DNA from: Bacillota bacterium
Lineage (GTDB): Bacteria; Bacillota; Clostridia; Oscillospirales; Oscillospiraceae
Direction of reading: 5' to 3'
DNA: 64,000 bases
Assembly: GCA_023386265.1 (NCBI GenBank)
Contig: JAEWKA010000008.1
Span: forward strand, 496,001-560,000
Part shown: positions 42,954 to 51,800 of the stretch, piece after piece
Position numbering within the stretch: position 1 is the first letter of the stretch
How the letters are laid out: every line of letters starts with the position of its first letter
Made by a program: the position numbers and the translations under genes
The notes under the pieces: generated by a model
The model's input: only the letters and a program-made list of their open reading frames with translations
Database searches by the model: none
What the model was told of the DNA's origin: nothing

Positions 42954-43946
42954 CTAGAAGGTAACTTCGCCCGCGCAGTTTGTTGAGAAAATATTTCGAA
43001 TTTCCTCCAAGTCGGAGGTCTGCCCCAGCGCCCACATGAGCTTTGTAACCGCCGCTTCTGTGGTCATGTCGAGGCTCTGGATGGCGCCCGTGGCAATCAC
43101 CTTACGCCCGACCTCGTAGAGCGAAAAATCGCTTTTTTCGTAAAGGCACTGACTGCACACGACAACCGGTAACCCGCCGTCCACAAGCTGCTTAATCGGT
43201 GTTGAAAGGTCGCGCCTCAGATAGTGAATTCCGCCCGCACCAAAGGTTTCAAGCACCACTCCGCGGTAATTCATGCCCCTTAGGCAATTGAAAATCGCAG
43301 GGTTCGTGCCCGGGATGAGCTTTAGAAGAAAAACATCATTGCATAAATTGTCTTTCAGCTCGCATTTTTCGCCTCGGGGCGCAAACCGTTCGGTGACAAG
43401 GCGCACACCGTCCGCGAAAAATTCGCCTCTGTTCTGGGAGTTCACGCTCTCAAACGCGTCGAAGCCCATCGTTCGAACCTTGACGGCGCGGCAGCCGCGC
43501 ATGAGCTTGTGGTTGAAGGCAATCGTCACGCCGACGACGTTGTGATCAATCGCGGCAAGAGCGGTAGCGAGATTTGACTGCGCGTCCGAAAGCGGCGAGC
43601 CGATGGGTATCTGCGAGCCCGTGAAAACCACGGGTTTATCGAGGTTTTGCAGCATAAACGTGACCGCCGACGCCGTATAGGCCATCGTATCCGTGCCGTG
43701 GGTTACGACAAAGCCGTCATAGTCCGGCAGCGCTTCATAAACACTGCGGGCAATCACCTTCCATTCCTCAGCCTGGATATTCGAGCTATCCAGATTCAAG
43801 ATGGCTTTATATGATATTTCATAGTATTTTCCGAACTTTTCAAGCGCGCCCATAAGCTCCGGAGGCGCCGTCTGCGGAACCATGCCCTCTTCTCCCACAC
43901 GGGAAGCGATTGTTCCTCCGGTCGCAAGAATCAGAACCTTTTTCAA
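42954..43946 (-). CDS. ansA: L-asparaginase, type I
   Basis: The start was placed at a TTG (43946) preceded by GAGGAGG; a longer reading begins in the preceding gene. The 330-residue enzyme has the two asparaginase motifs: LATGGTIASR near the N-terminus (first catalytic Thr) and VTHGTDTMAYTASAVTFML with the Thr-Asp pair. It converts asparagine to aspartate and ammonia. Type I enzymes are cytoplasmic, and no signal peptide is seen. It lies 13 bp downstream of the MATE gene. Confidence 0.93.
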   Translation of the reverse strand: MKKVLILATGGTIASRVGEEGMVPQTAPPELMGALEKFGKYYEISYKAILNLDSSNIQAEEWKVIARSVYEALPDYDGFVVTHGTDTMAYTASAVTFMLQNLDKPVVFTGSQIPIGSPLSDAQSNLATALAAIDHNVVGVTIAFNHKLMRGCRAVKVRTMGFDAFESVNSQNRGEFFADGVRLVTERFAPRGEKCELKDNLCNDVFLLKLIPGTNPAIFNCLRGMNYRGVVLETFGAGGIHYLRRDLSTPIKQLVDGGLPVVVCSQCLYEKSDFSLYEVGRKVIATGAIQSLDMTTEAAVTKLMWALGQTSDLEEIRNIFSTNCAGEVTF

Positions 43947-43959
43947 CAATTTATCCTCC

Positions 43960-45330
43960 TCAGCATACTTCAATGGCGAAAAGCTCCCGCTTTCTAACCC
44001 TTATGTAAAGCGCGAAAGAGGCAATTGCCGTCAGAAGTTCAGCGCACGGAAGGGCCCACCAGACCATGTTGACATTTCCTGTGAGCGAGAAAATATATGC
44101 AAGCGGCAGTGCCCCCACAAGCTGGCGCACACTCTGAAGAATGAGCGCGTGCACCCCGTGCCCCAGCGCTTGGAACACGGAACCGATAACGAACATAACA
44201 GATGCGAAAATATAACCGAGGCTGATAATCTTCAGCGCCGCGACGCCCATCTCCATGGTTTCGGGATTGTCAATAAACAGCGAAAGCACCGTTCTGGGCG
44301 CAAACTGGAAGAGGAGGATTCCGCACGCCATGATACCGGTCGCATACATCAGCGAAAGGCGCGTGGTTTTTCTAATTCTGTCCGGTTTTTTAGCGCCGAA
44401 ATTGTAAGCGACAATTGGAATCATCCCACTCGTCAGACCGAATACGGGCATGAATATAAAGCTCTGGAGCTTTATATAAACGCCCATTACAGCGGTCGCG
44501 GCTGTCGAAAACCCAAGCAGAATCCTGTTCATGCCGTAGGTAAAAACCGAAAACAGCGTGGATGTCAAAATAGCGGGAATTCCCACCGCGTAAATCTCTC
44601 CAATCACCTTCAGGCTTGGGCGGAAGCCCCTGAACTGAAACTCTATTTCCTTGTTTTTTGTAAGATTGAAGGCTAAGTCGAAGCACATCCCCACAACCTG
44701 CCCTATGACCGTCGCCCACGCCGCTCCCGCGACTCCGAGTTTCGGAAGGCCGATAAGTCCGAAAATTAAGAGAGGGTCGAGAACGATGTTTGTAATCGCT
44801 CCGATTAGCTGCCCGTACATCGAATATTTTGTGAGACCTGTCGACTGAAGAAGTCTAGATAGTGTTATGTCAAAGCATAGACCGAAGGAAATAACGGAGC
44901 AAACAGAGAGATAAGCCGTTCCGTATTCAATAATCTCGGCAACATCCGTCTGCGTTTCAAAGTAGGCGCGGGCGAAGAAAATGCCGAAAACTGTGAAAAT
45001 AATCGTATTAATCAGCGAGAGGAAGATACCGTTCATTGCCGCGGAGTTAACCGCGCCCTGATTTTTCTGTCCAAGCCGCCGCGAGAGCAGCGCGTTCATG
45101 CCTACGCCCGTTCCTATACTGACGCCGATCATGAGGTTCTGCACGGGAAACGCAAGCGACACAGCCGAGAGCGCGTTTTCGCTAATCTTTGAGACAAAAT
45201 AACTGTCTACGACGTTATAAAGGGCTTGTACAAGCATTGAAAATATTAACGGCAGCCCTATTTTCAACAGCAGCTTGTTTTCTGACATCGTGCCCATTAT
45301 GTTTTCGGGTATTTTGACTTCTTCGTTCAT
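43960..45330 (-). CDS. MATE-family efflux transporter
   Basis: The 456-residue protein has about twelve membrane helices and two similar halves. NAMSMKIG-like sequence KLLLKIGLPLIFSMLVQALYNVVDSYFVSKISENALSAVSLAFPV begins the first, and MPVFGLTSGMIPIVAYNFGAKK begins the second. It would export drugs or cationic compounds in exchange for Na+ or H+. The ATG at 45330 is preferred over a TTG two codons earlier. Together with ansA it forms a two-gene unit. Confidence 0.93.
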   Translation of the reverse strand: MNEEVKIPENIMGTMSENKLLLKIGLPLIFSMLVQALYNVVDSYFVSKISENALSAVSLAFPVQNLMIGVSIGTGVGMNALLSRRLGQKNQGAVNSAAMNGIFLSLINTIIFTVFGIFFARAYFETQTDVAEIIEYGTAYLSVCSVISFGLCFDITLSRLLQSTGLTKYSMYGQLIGAITNIVLDPLLIFGLIGLPKLGVAGAAWATVIGQVVGMCFDLAFNLTKNKEIEFQFRGFRPSLKVIGEIYAVGIPAILTSTLFSVFTYGMNRILLGFSTAATAVMGVYIKLQSFIFMPVFGLTSGMIPIVAYNFGAKKPDRIRKTTRLSLMYATGIMACGILLFQFAPRTVLSLFIDNPETMEMGVAALKIISLGYIFASVMFVIGSVFQALGHGVHALILQSVRQLVGALPLAYIFSLTGNVNMVWWALPCAELLTAIASFALYIRVRKRELFAIEVC

Positions 45331-45585
45331 ATGCAATTTTCTCTTTCTTTTGCTTTTTGTTTATACGCGGATGCCCAAAAAACAGCATATTCGCGAAAGT
45401 CCGTCGCCCTCGACCACATTAAATGGGACGGCGGCATATAGTATTTTACCACTATTTTAAAATGAATTCAACAAAGATGTCCCCCATCACGCCTTGTAAG
45501 CGGCAATTTTATTTTTTTGTGTTTGATTCTCCGTTAATCGGAAATAATTGATTTATGCAAGAAAATCTGAGACGGGGGACGGACC

Positions 45586-45804
45586 ATGGACTATCTGAAA
45601 AATGGAAAGCGGAAAACGATTGGCGGCAAGGAGCTTACCTTTATCCGCTGTGACAGAGACGGGAATATTATTTCGGAGGAAGCGCTGCGGAATCTGGGAA
45701 TCACGAACCCGACTATCGAGCACATAGTATCAGGCGTCGCAGGCAGGATTACAATGTCGGGCGAAGAGAGCGGCACTTTCGAGGACGGCATTATTACAGG
45801 CTGA
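45586..45804 (+). CDS. Small hypothetical protein upstream of the serine recombinase
   Basis: The 72-residue product (MDYLKNGKRKTIGGKELTFIRC...FEDGIITG) has no membrane segment or known motif. It is preceded by GGGGGAC at 7-8 bases from the ATG and followed by a terminator-like hairpin, so it is likely transcribed alone. Its position on the same strand, 86 bp before the recombinase, suggests it belongs to the same mobile element. The 249 bp between it and the MATE gene hold no other recognisable feature. Confidence 0.55.
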   Translation: MDYLKNGKRKTIGGKELTFIRCDRDGNIISEEALRNLGITNPTIEHIVSGVAGRITMSGEESGTFEDGIITG

Positions 45805-45830
45805 CAGATAGTAACACGCCCACAGCTCAA

Positions 45831-45859
45831 AGCAGGCGGCACAACGCGTGCCGCCTGCT
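45831..45859 (+). terminator. Hairpin between the small ORF and the recombinase gene
   Basis: AGCAGGCGGCAC-AACGC-GTGCCGCCTGCT, followed by ACTTAATTTT. A strong 12-bp stem with a modest U-tract, 30 bp before the recombinase ATG. Confidence 0.6.
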
Positions 45860-45889
45860 ACTTAATTTTGGTCACAAAGGGGTCGTTAA

Positions 45890-47296
45890 ATGGCAAAAAG
45901 CAAGATGCGGAAACTGACTGCGGACCCGAACGAGATTGTTAAGATCGCCATGTACGTCAGAGTATCCACTGACCGTCAGGCGGAGGAGGGCTACTCCATC
46001 GAGGTTCAGAAGGAGCGGCTCGTTGCTTTCTCAAAGACTATGGATGGTGAGGTTTCCTATGAGTTCTACATTGACGACGGTTTTTCCGGAGCAACACTTG
46101 AGCGTCCCGCGATGCAGCGGCTCATTCTTGACGCGAAGAACAAGGCAATCACCCATATCTGCGTCTATAAGCTCGACCGTCTAAGCCGCTCCCAGAAAGA
46201 CACCCTCCACCTTATCGAGGATGTTTTTCTCCCGAACAACATCGCCTTCATCTCAATTCAGGAGAGCTTTAACACGGCCACCGCTTTCGGACGAGCTGTC
46301 GTCGGAATTCTCTCTGTCTTCGCCCAGCTCGAAAGAGAAAACATTTACGAGCGCACACGGAGCGGAATGCAGAAGCGTGTCGAGGCGGGCTTCTGGCCTG
46401 GAGGCGGCGGTGTGCCCTTCGGTTACGACTACGACCTTGATAAGGGCATCCTAGTCCCCAACAGCGACGCTGATACCGTCCGCCAGGTATACAGCCTATA
46501 TCTCAAAGGTTATTCGCTTCAGAACATTGCAAACATCCTCGGACTTAAATATGAGAAGCTCGCCTCGCAGATACTTCTGCGAAAAACGAATATCGGCATT
46601 ATCGATTATAACGGTGTGGAATACAAGGGTCAGCACGAGCCGATTGTATCGCTCGAAACCTTTGAGAAGGCCATGGCGCTCCACGCCCAGCGCTCTGAAA
46701 AGGGACTCTCTGCGGGTACAAAGCATCTCCTCACAGGACTCGTATACTGCGGCGTCTGCGGCGCAAAAATGCGCTATCAGAAGTGGGGAAACGCAGGGTT
46801 TAAGCTCGTCTGCTATTCGCAGCAGATTTCAAAGCCCTATCTAATTAAGGATCCGGACTGCAACAACGAAACGGTCTGGGCAGAGGATATCGAAAAAGCG
46901 GTAATTGCGGATCTCATGGAGATGACAGCAGACGAAATAGGCTCCGAAGACTCCGAGACGCCCATTACTCTCGCCGAAACCCTTCAAAGGAAAAAGTCGC
47001 TTTTGGAGCAGAAGCTAAGACGGCTCTATGACCTCTACAGCGACTCTGGCAACAGCGTTCTGCTCGCAAGTATTAACGAGCAAACGAACGAGATTAAAAA
47101 GCTGGAGGAAAAAATCAAGCAGGAGGAAAATCGCGGGCTCTGGACAAAGAATGCGGAGGCTGCCAAAAAGCAGCTTCAAAACATCCGCGAGACCTGGAAC
47201 TACATGGACATTCAGGAACAGCGCAACCTCATCTGCTCCGTCATCGATAAAATAACCGTTATGCACAATTCGGTACGACTGGACTACAAGTATTAG
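45890..47296 (+). CDS. Large serine recombinase
   Basis: The 468-residue protein has the complete large serine recombinase layout. The resolvase domain (about 15-160) contains YVRVSTDRQ with nucleophile Ser26, DDGFSGATLERPAMQRLI, YKLDRLSR and VFAQLERENIYERTRSGM. The recombinase domain (about 180-290) has GGVPFGYDYD. A zinc-ribbon (CGVCGAKM ... a later Cys pair) lies near 285-335, and a coiled-coil region (about 365-420, QRKKSLLEQKLRRLYDLY) follows. Such proteins integrate and excise mobile elements with att sites of about 50 bp and drive skin-element excision in sporulating bacteria. It lies about 270 bp upstream of an interrupted sigG, in the same orientation. Confidence 0.93.
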   Translation: MAKSKMRKLTADPNEIVKIAMYVRVSTDRQAEEGYSIEVQKERLVAFSKTMDGEVSYEFYIDDGFSGATLERPAMQRLILDAKNKAITHICVYKLDRLSRSQKDTLHLIEDVFLPNNIAFISIQESFNTATAFGRAVVGILSVFAQLERENIYERTRSGMQKRVEAGFWPGGGGVPFGYDYDLDKGILVPNSDADTVRQVYSLYLKGYSLQNIANILGLKYEKLASQILLRKTNIGIIDYNGVEYKGQHEPIVSLETFEKAMALHAQRSEKGLSAGTKHLLTGLVYCGVCGAKMRYQKWGNAGFKLVCYSQQISKPYLIKDPDCNNETVWAEDIEKAVIADLMEMTADEIGSEDSETPITLAETLQRKKSLLEQKLRRLYDLYSDSGNSVLLASINEQTNEIKKLEEKIKQEENRGLWTKNAEAAKKQLQNIRETWNYMDIQEQRNLICSVIDKITVMHNSVRLDYKY

Positions 47297-47313
47297 CTAT
47301 AGTTACCCTCATC

Positions 47314-47531
47314 CTTCGTCTTATGCTTTTGCGGTAAGGGCATCTGAACCCGGAGAATGTCCACAGACGAGGAAGTCCGTCCGTCGCTGTATGAGTATAC
47401 AGCAGGGCGGTGCTGACGAAGTAAGCAAAAAGCATTTATATTAACGGCGTTAGCCGTTACATTATTGAGGTTCAAAAGGATTAGCTACATTAAGAAGTTC
47501 TTCATTTTAATGCTTTTTGCGGTGCGGGCAT
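47314..47531 (+). repeat. Structured repeat region between recombinase and sigG fragment
   Basis: Imperfect direct repeats 47314-47343 and 47500-47531 (26 of 32 aligned positions identical) share TGCTTTT and GCGGT..GGGCAT. An inverted 12-bp copy, GCAAAAAGCATT (47425-47436), pairs exactly with AATGCTTTTTGC (47509-47520). CTTCGTC (47314-47320) can pair with GACGAAG (47415-47421). Further hairpins are GCTGTAT-GAGT-ATACAGC (47386-47403) and TAACGGC-GTTA-GCCGTTA (47442-47459). The region has no credible protein gene. It may be attachment-site DNA or an untranslated RNA. Confidence 0.55.
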
Positions 47532-47552
47532 TATACGGAGCTCAGTTCTCGA

Positions 47553-47573
47553 CATCGGACGCTCGTTCCGATG
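47553..47573. other. Candidate recombination core at the sigG junction
   Basis: CATCGGA-N7-TCCGATG is a perfect 7-bp dyad whose right arm is part of the sigG codons for VPM (from 47565). Homology to sigma-G stops inside this dyad. The position matches what an att half-site of the adjacent serine recombinase would look like, but the full arms (about 25 bp each side) cannot be validated by eye. Confidence 0.5.
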
Positions 47574-48065
47574 ATAGCTGGAGAGATAAGACGCTATTTG
47601 CGCGACAATAGCTCAATTCGAGTCAGCCGGAGTATGCGGGACACGGCCTATCGGGTTCTACAGGTCAAGGAGCGCCTTACGGCGGAGCGGCAGAAGGAAC
47701 CTGACATTGGCGAGATTGCGAAAATTCTTAAAATCTCACGGCAGGAGGTCTATTTCGCACTCGACGCAATATCGGAGCCGATTTCGATATACGAGCCGGT
47801 TTTCTCCGACGGCGGTGAGAGCATCTGCGTCATGGACCAAATTGGCGACAGCAAAAACACCGACGATGCGTGGATTGAGCAGATAGCTCTTTCCGCTGCG
47901 GTCGCGGGACTCGACAGTCGGGAAAAGCGTATTCTTGCGCTTCGATTTTACGACGGAAAGACCCAGATGGAGGTCGCGTCCGAGGTCGGAATAAGTCAGG
48001 CACAGGTTTCACGGCTCGAGAAAAACGCCATCGATCAGATCAAAAGAAGCATAGACGCGGGATAA
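47565..48065 (+). pseudogene. sigG: 3' two thirds of sigG (forespore sigma factor), 5' part missing
   Basis: The reading frame codes 166 residues that match sigma-G: VPMIAGEIRRYLRDN, IRVSRSMRDTAYRVLQVKERL, ISEPISIYEPVFSDGGESICVMDQIGD, and the region 4 helix-turn-helix KTQMEVASEVGISQAQVSRLEKNAIDQIK. Sigma-G of Bacillus is about 260 residues, so regions 1-2, including core binding and -10 recognition, are absent. Upstream in-frame codons (from a TTG at 47517) have no ribosome binding site and no resemblance to sigma factors. As it stands the protein could not work as a sigma factor. The reading frame is otherwise intact, with no frameshift, as if maintained by selection. ymxH follows, as ylmC-type genes follow sigG elsewhere. 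Confidence 0.82.
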
Positions 48066-48213
48066 ATAATCTGCGTTTTCTTGATAATAAAATTTTGTAA
48101 TAGGACAATCAGCGCCTCCCATATAAATCAAAGTGGGGGGTGCTGCTTGTTGCTATTATTCAAACCAATTGTTTTGATGCACTGTGCTCAACTTATACGC
48201 GATAACCGAAATT

Positions 48214-48254
48214 AATGCGCGATATGACCATCTCTAATGGTCGTTTTGCGCATT
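48214..48254 (+). other. Two-step hairpin before ymxH
   Basis: AATGCGC/GCGCATT and GACCAT/ATGGTC stack with a symmetric 5 x 5 internal loop (GATAT opposite GTTTT) and a 5-nt end loop. It ends 25 bp before the ymxH start. No U-tract follows, so a translational or processing role is more likely than termination. Confidence 0.5.
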
Positions 48255-48279
48255 GAACATATTGAAAGGAAGTGTCATT

Positions 48280-48588
48280 ATGGAATGCCGTATCGAGGAT
48301 TTCCGCTACAAAGAGGTCGTGAACGTCTGCGACGGGCAGAGACTCGGCTTTGTATACGACGTGCTGATTGATATAGTAACGGGCAGGGTTCTGGCACTCA
48401 TCGTCCCCGGTCGCTGCCGATTTTTAGGGCTTTTCTGGCGTGAGGACGACTATATCCTGCCATGGGAATGCATCAAGCGCATAGGCGGCGATATAATCCT
48501 GGTTGAGATCCCCGGCGAATACAGGCGCGGAAAGCGAGAAAAGCATCCATGGTTCACCTGGCAGTTTGACGAAAAGCACAGACTGTAA
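48280..48588 (+). CDS. YlmC/YmxH-family sporulation protein (PRC-barrel)
   Basis: The ATG at 48280 follows AAAGGAAG; an earlier in-frame ATG has no site. The 103-residue protein is one PRC-barrel domain: RIEDFRYKEVVNVCDGQRLGFVYDVLIDIVTGRVLALIVPG, then LGLFWREDDYILPWECIKRIGGDIILVEIPG. YlmC/YmxH proteins are widespread in spore formers and usually lie near sigG or the cell-division ylm genes. Its presence here supports the view that the sigG fragment sits at its native locus. Confidence 0.9.
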   Translation: MECRIEDFRYKEVVNVCDGQRLGFVYDVLIDIVTGRVLALIVPGRCRFLGLFWREDDYILPWECIKRIGGDIILVEIPGEYRRGKREKHPWFTWQFDEKHRL

Positions 48589-48683
48589 ATTCATTTCTGC
48601 CGTTTCGCGGCAAGAGCCGTCAGCTGGAAATGAAAGTCATTGCCATGTTAAACATCATTACGTCTGAAACGAGTTGCTTCATT

Positions 48684-48703
48684 GTATTTCACAGTATTTC
48701 ACA
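48684..48703 (+). repeat. Tandem GTATTTCACA repeat
   Basis: Two exact adjacent copies of a 10-bp unit lie 70 bp upstream of the pyc promoter. This could be a regulator site or chance. The rest of 48589-48771 shows nothing recognisable. Confidence 0.3.
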
Positions 48704-48771
48704 TATTTTTTCTATCCTTCCGCTCTTTCTTTGGAAATTATCCCGAATTCATACATTATACAGAATAATTC

Positions 48772-48800
48772 TTGTTTTCGCCTTGTCCAGCCGATATAAT
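48772..48800 (+). promoter_or_regulatory. Promoter of pyc
   Basis: TTGTTT-N17-TATAAT, 76 bp before the ATG. Confidence 0.7.
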
Positions 48801-48876
48801 AAAACTATAAAAATGCAATTTTGCGCTTCAATTCTTGCAATATTCAGATTCTTTCGATTGAAGAGAGGGATAACAC

Positions 48877-51800
48877 ATGGCCGAAAGGCAATTTAAAAAA
48901 GTCCTTGTAGCAAACCGCGGCGAAATCGCAATTCGAATTTTTCGTGCCTGCAATGAGCTGGGTCTGCACACTGTGGCAATGTATTCAAACGAGGATACCT
49001 TCAGCCTTTTCCGTACAAAAGCGGATGAGGCTTATCTTATCGGCGAAAACAGAAGCCCCCTTGGGGCCTATCTGGATATCCCTGCCATTATCGATCTTGC
49101 AAAGCGCAGGGAGGTTGACGCCATCCACCCCGGCTACGGCTTTCTTTCCGAAAACGCCGATTTTGCCCGCGCCTGCGAGGAAGCGGGTATAAAATTCATC
49201 GGTCCCTGCTCGAGCGTTCTTGACAAAATGGGCGATAAGCTAAACGCAAAAGCTATTGCCATTAAGTGCTGCGTTCCTACGATTCCCGGCTGCACTGTGC
49301 CGCTGAAAGATGGAAACGAGGCGCTCTCTAAGGCAAAAAGCTTCGGCTTCCCCGTCATACTCAAGGCGGCGGCGGGCGGCGGCGGGCGCGGTATGCGCCT
49401 ATGCTCAACCGCGGACGAAGTCAAGCCTGCTTTTGAGCTCGTTAAGAGCGAAGCGAAGAAAGCTTTCGGCAACGACGATATATTTATGGAAAAGTACCTC
49501 GTTGAGCCGAAGCACATCGAGGTTCAGATACTGGCGGATGAGCAAGGCAACGTCATGCATCTTGGCGAGCGCGACTGTTCTCTCCAGCGCCGCTACCAGA
49601 AGGTCGTTGAGTTCGCCCCCGCCTTCTCCGTCCCTATGGAGGTTCGCGAGAGGCTTCACGCGGACGCCGTCAAAATCGCCGAAAGCGTTGGCTATACCAA
49701 CGCAGGCACAATTGAGTTTCTCGTCGACAAAAACTGGAACCACTATTTTATCGAAATGAACCCGCGCATTCAGGTCGAGCACACCGTTACCGAAATGGTC
49801 ACGGGTATCGACCTTGTCCGGGCACAGATACTAATTTCGGAGGGCAAGCCGCTCTCCACTCCGCTCATTGGGCTCGAAAAGCAGAGCGACGTTGAGTATA
49901 ACGGCTGTGCCATCCAGTGCCGCGTGACGACCGAGGATCCGGCGAACAATTTCGCCCCCGACTGCGGCAAAATCACCTCCTACAGAACCGGCGGCGGCTT
50001 CGGCGTCCGCCTTGACGGAGGCTGTACCGGCACGGGCGCGGTCATCTCCCCCTATTACGATTCGCTGCTCGTTAAGGTGACCTGCTGGGACAAAACCTTC
50101 GAGGGCGTATGCCGCCGTTCGATGCGCGCAATCAACGAGGTTCACGTCCGCGGCGTCAAAACCAACATTCCCTTCATAACAAACATACTGCACCATCCGA
50201 CCTTCCATGCAGGCAAGTGCCATACAAAATTCATCGACGAGACACCTCTGCTCTTCGATCTCAATTTGTCGCGCGACCGTGCAACTCGTGTTCTGAAGTA
50301 TATAGCCAAGCTTCAGGTCGACGACCCTGATATTGACCGCCAGCAATACAACATCCCACGCATTCCGAACGTGGATTATCCCAAGGTTCCGGGGCTCAAG
50401 CAGCTGCTGGACGCGGAAGGTCCGGACGCCGTCAAAAAATGGGTGCTCGACCAAAAGAAGCTCCTCATCACGGACACGACAATGCGAGACGCTCATCAGT
50501 CGCTTCTTTCAACCCGAGTACGTACCCGTGATATGGCAAAGGGTGCTGACGGTACAGCCGCGATACTTTCGGACTGCTTCTCGCTTGAAATGTGGGGCGG
50601 GGCGACCTTCGACGTGGCTTACCGCTATCTGCACGAATCTCCGTGGGAACGTCTGGACATTCTCCGCGAAAAGATACCCAACATCCCCTTTCAGATGCTT
50701 TTACGCGGCGCAAACGCTGTCGGATACAAGAACTATCCCGACAACCTTATCCGCGAATTTGTTAAGGAAGCGGCAAGAAGCGGCATAGACGTTTTCCGAA
50801 TCTTCGACTCACTCAACTGGATACCCGGAATGGAAGTCGCGATGGACGAGGTCATTAAGCAGGGCAAGCTATGCGAGGCCACGATCTGCTACACCGGCGA
50901 TATTCTGGATCCGAAGCGTGACAAATACACGCTTGAATACTATGTCAGCATGGCCAAGGAGCTTGAAAAGCGCGGCGCGCATATTATCTGCATCAAGGAT
51001 ATGTCGGGTCTTTTAAAGCCCTATGCTGCGAAGAAGCTCGTAACAGCTCTCAAGAACGAGGTTGGCCTGCCCATACACCTGCACACCCACGATATAAGCG
51101 GAAACCAGGTCGCAGCAATTCTTCTGGCCGCCGAAGCGGGTGTCGACATAGTCGATACAGCAATTTCCTCCATGTCTTCGCTCACGAGTCAGCCCTCGAT
51201 GAACGCAGTTGTCGCGGCACTCGAAGGCAACGAGCGCGATACGGGTCTCAAGCTTGACGAGCTTCAAAAGCTCACGGATTACTGGGCAGACGTTCGCCTG
51301 CGCTACGCAAAATTTGACGGCGGACTCAAGTCCCCCGTCACCGAAATATACAAATACGAGATACCCGGCGGTCAATACACCAACCTTCAGCCACAGGTTG
51401 AATCCCTCGGTCTGGGCCCCCGTTTCGTCGAGGTCGAGGAGATGTACGCGACCGTCAACGGGATGCTGGGCGACATCGTAAAGGTGACCCCATCCTCAAA
51501 GATGGTCGGCGATCTTGCAATTTTCATGGTACAAAACGACCTTACTCCCGAAAACATCGTCGCTCGCGGCGAAGCCCTGACCTTCCCGGATTCTGTGGTG
51601 GATTATTTCAAGGGCATGATGGGTCAGCCCGCATGGGGCTTCCCCGAGGATTTGCAGCGAGTCGTGCTAAAGGGCGAAAAATCGATTACCTGCCGTCCCG
51701 GTGAAATTCTGGACCCCATCGACTTCGAAACGGTACACGCTGAGGTTGCGTCCTTCATACCCGAGGACGTAATCAATATGCGCGGGCTGCTCTCCTACTG

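Noticed and set aside
47340..47410. GGAAGTCC and GAACCCGG words resembling RNase P RNA
   Set aside because: The order and remaining conserved regions of RNase P are missing and the segment is too short.
47517..47564. N-terminal extension of the sigG fragment (from TTG at 47517)
   Set aside because: The codons have no ribosome binding site and encode a stretch unlike any sigma factor; likely not translated as a start.
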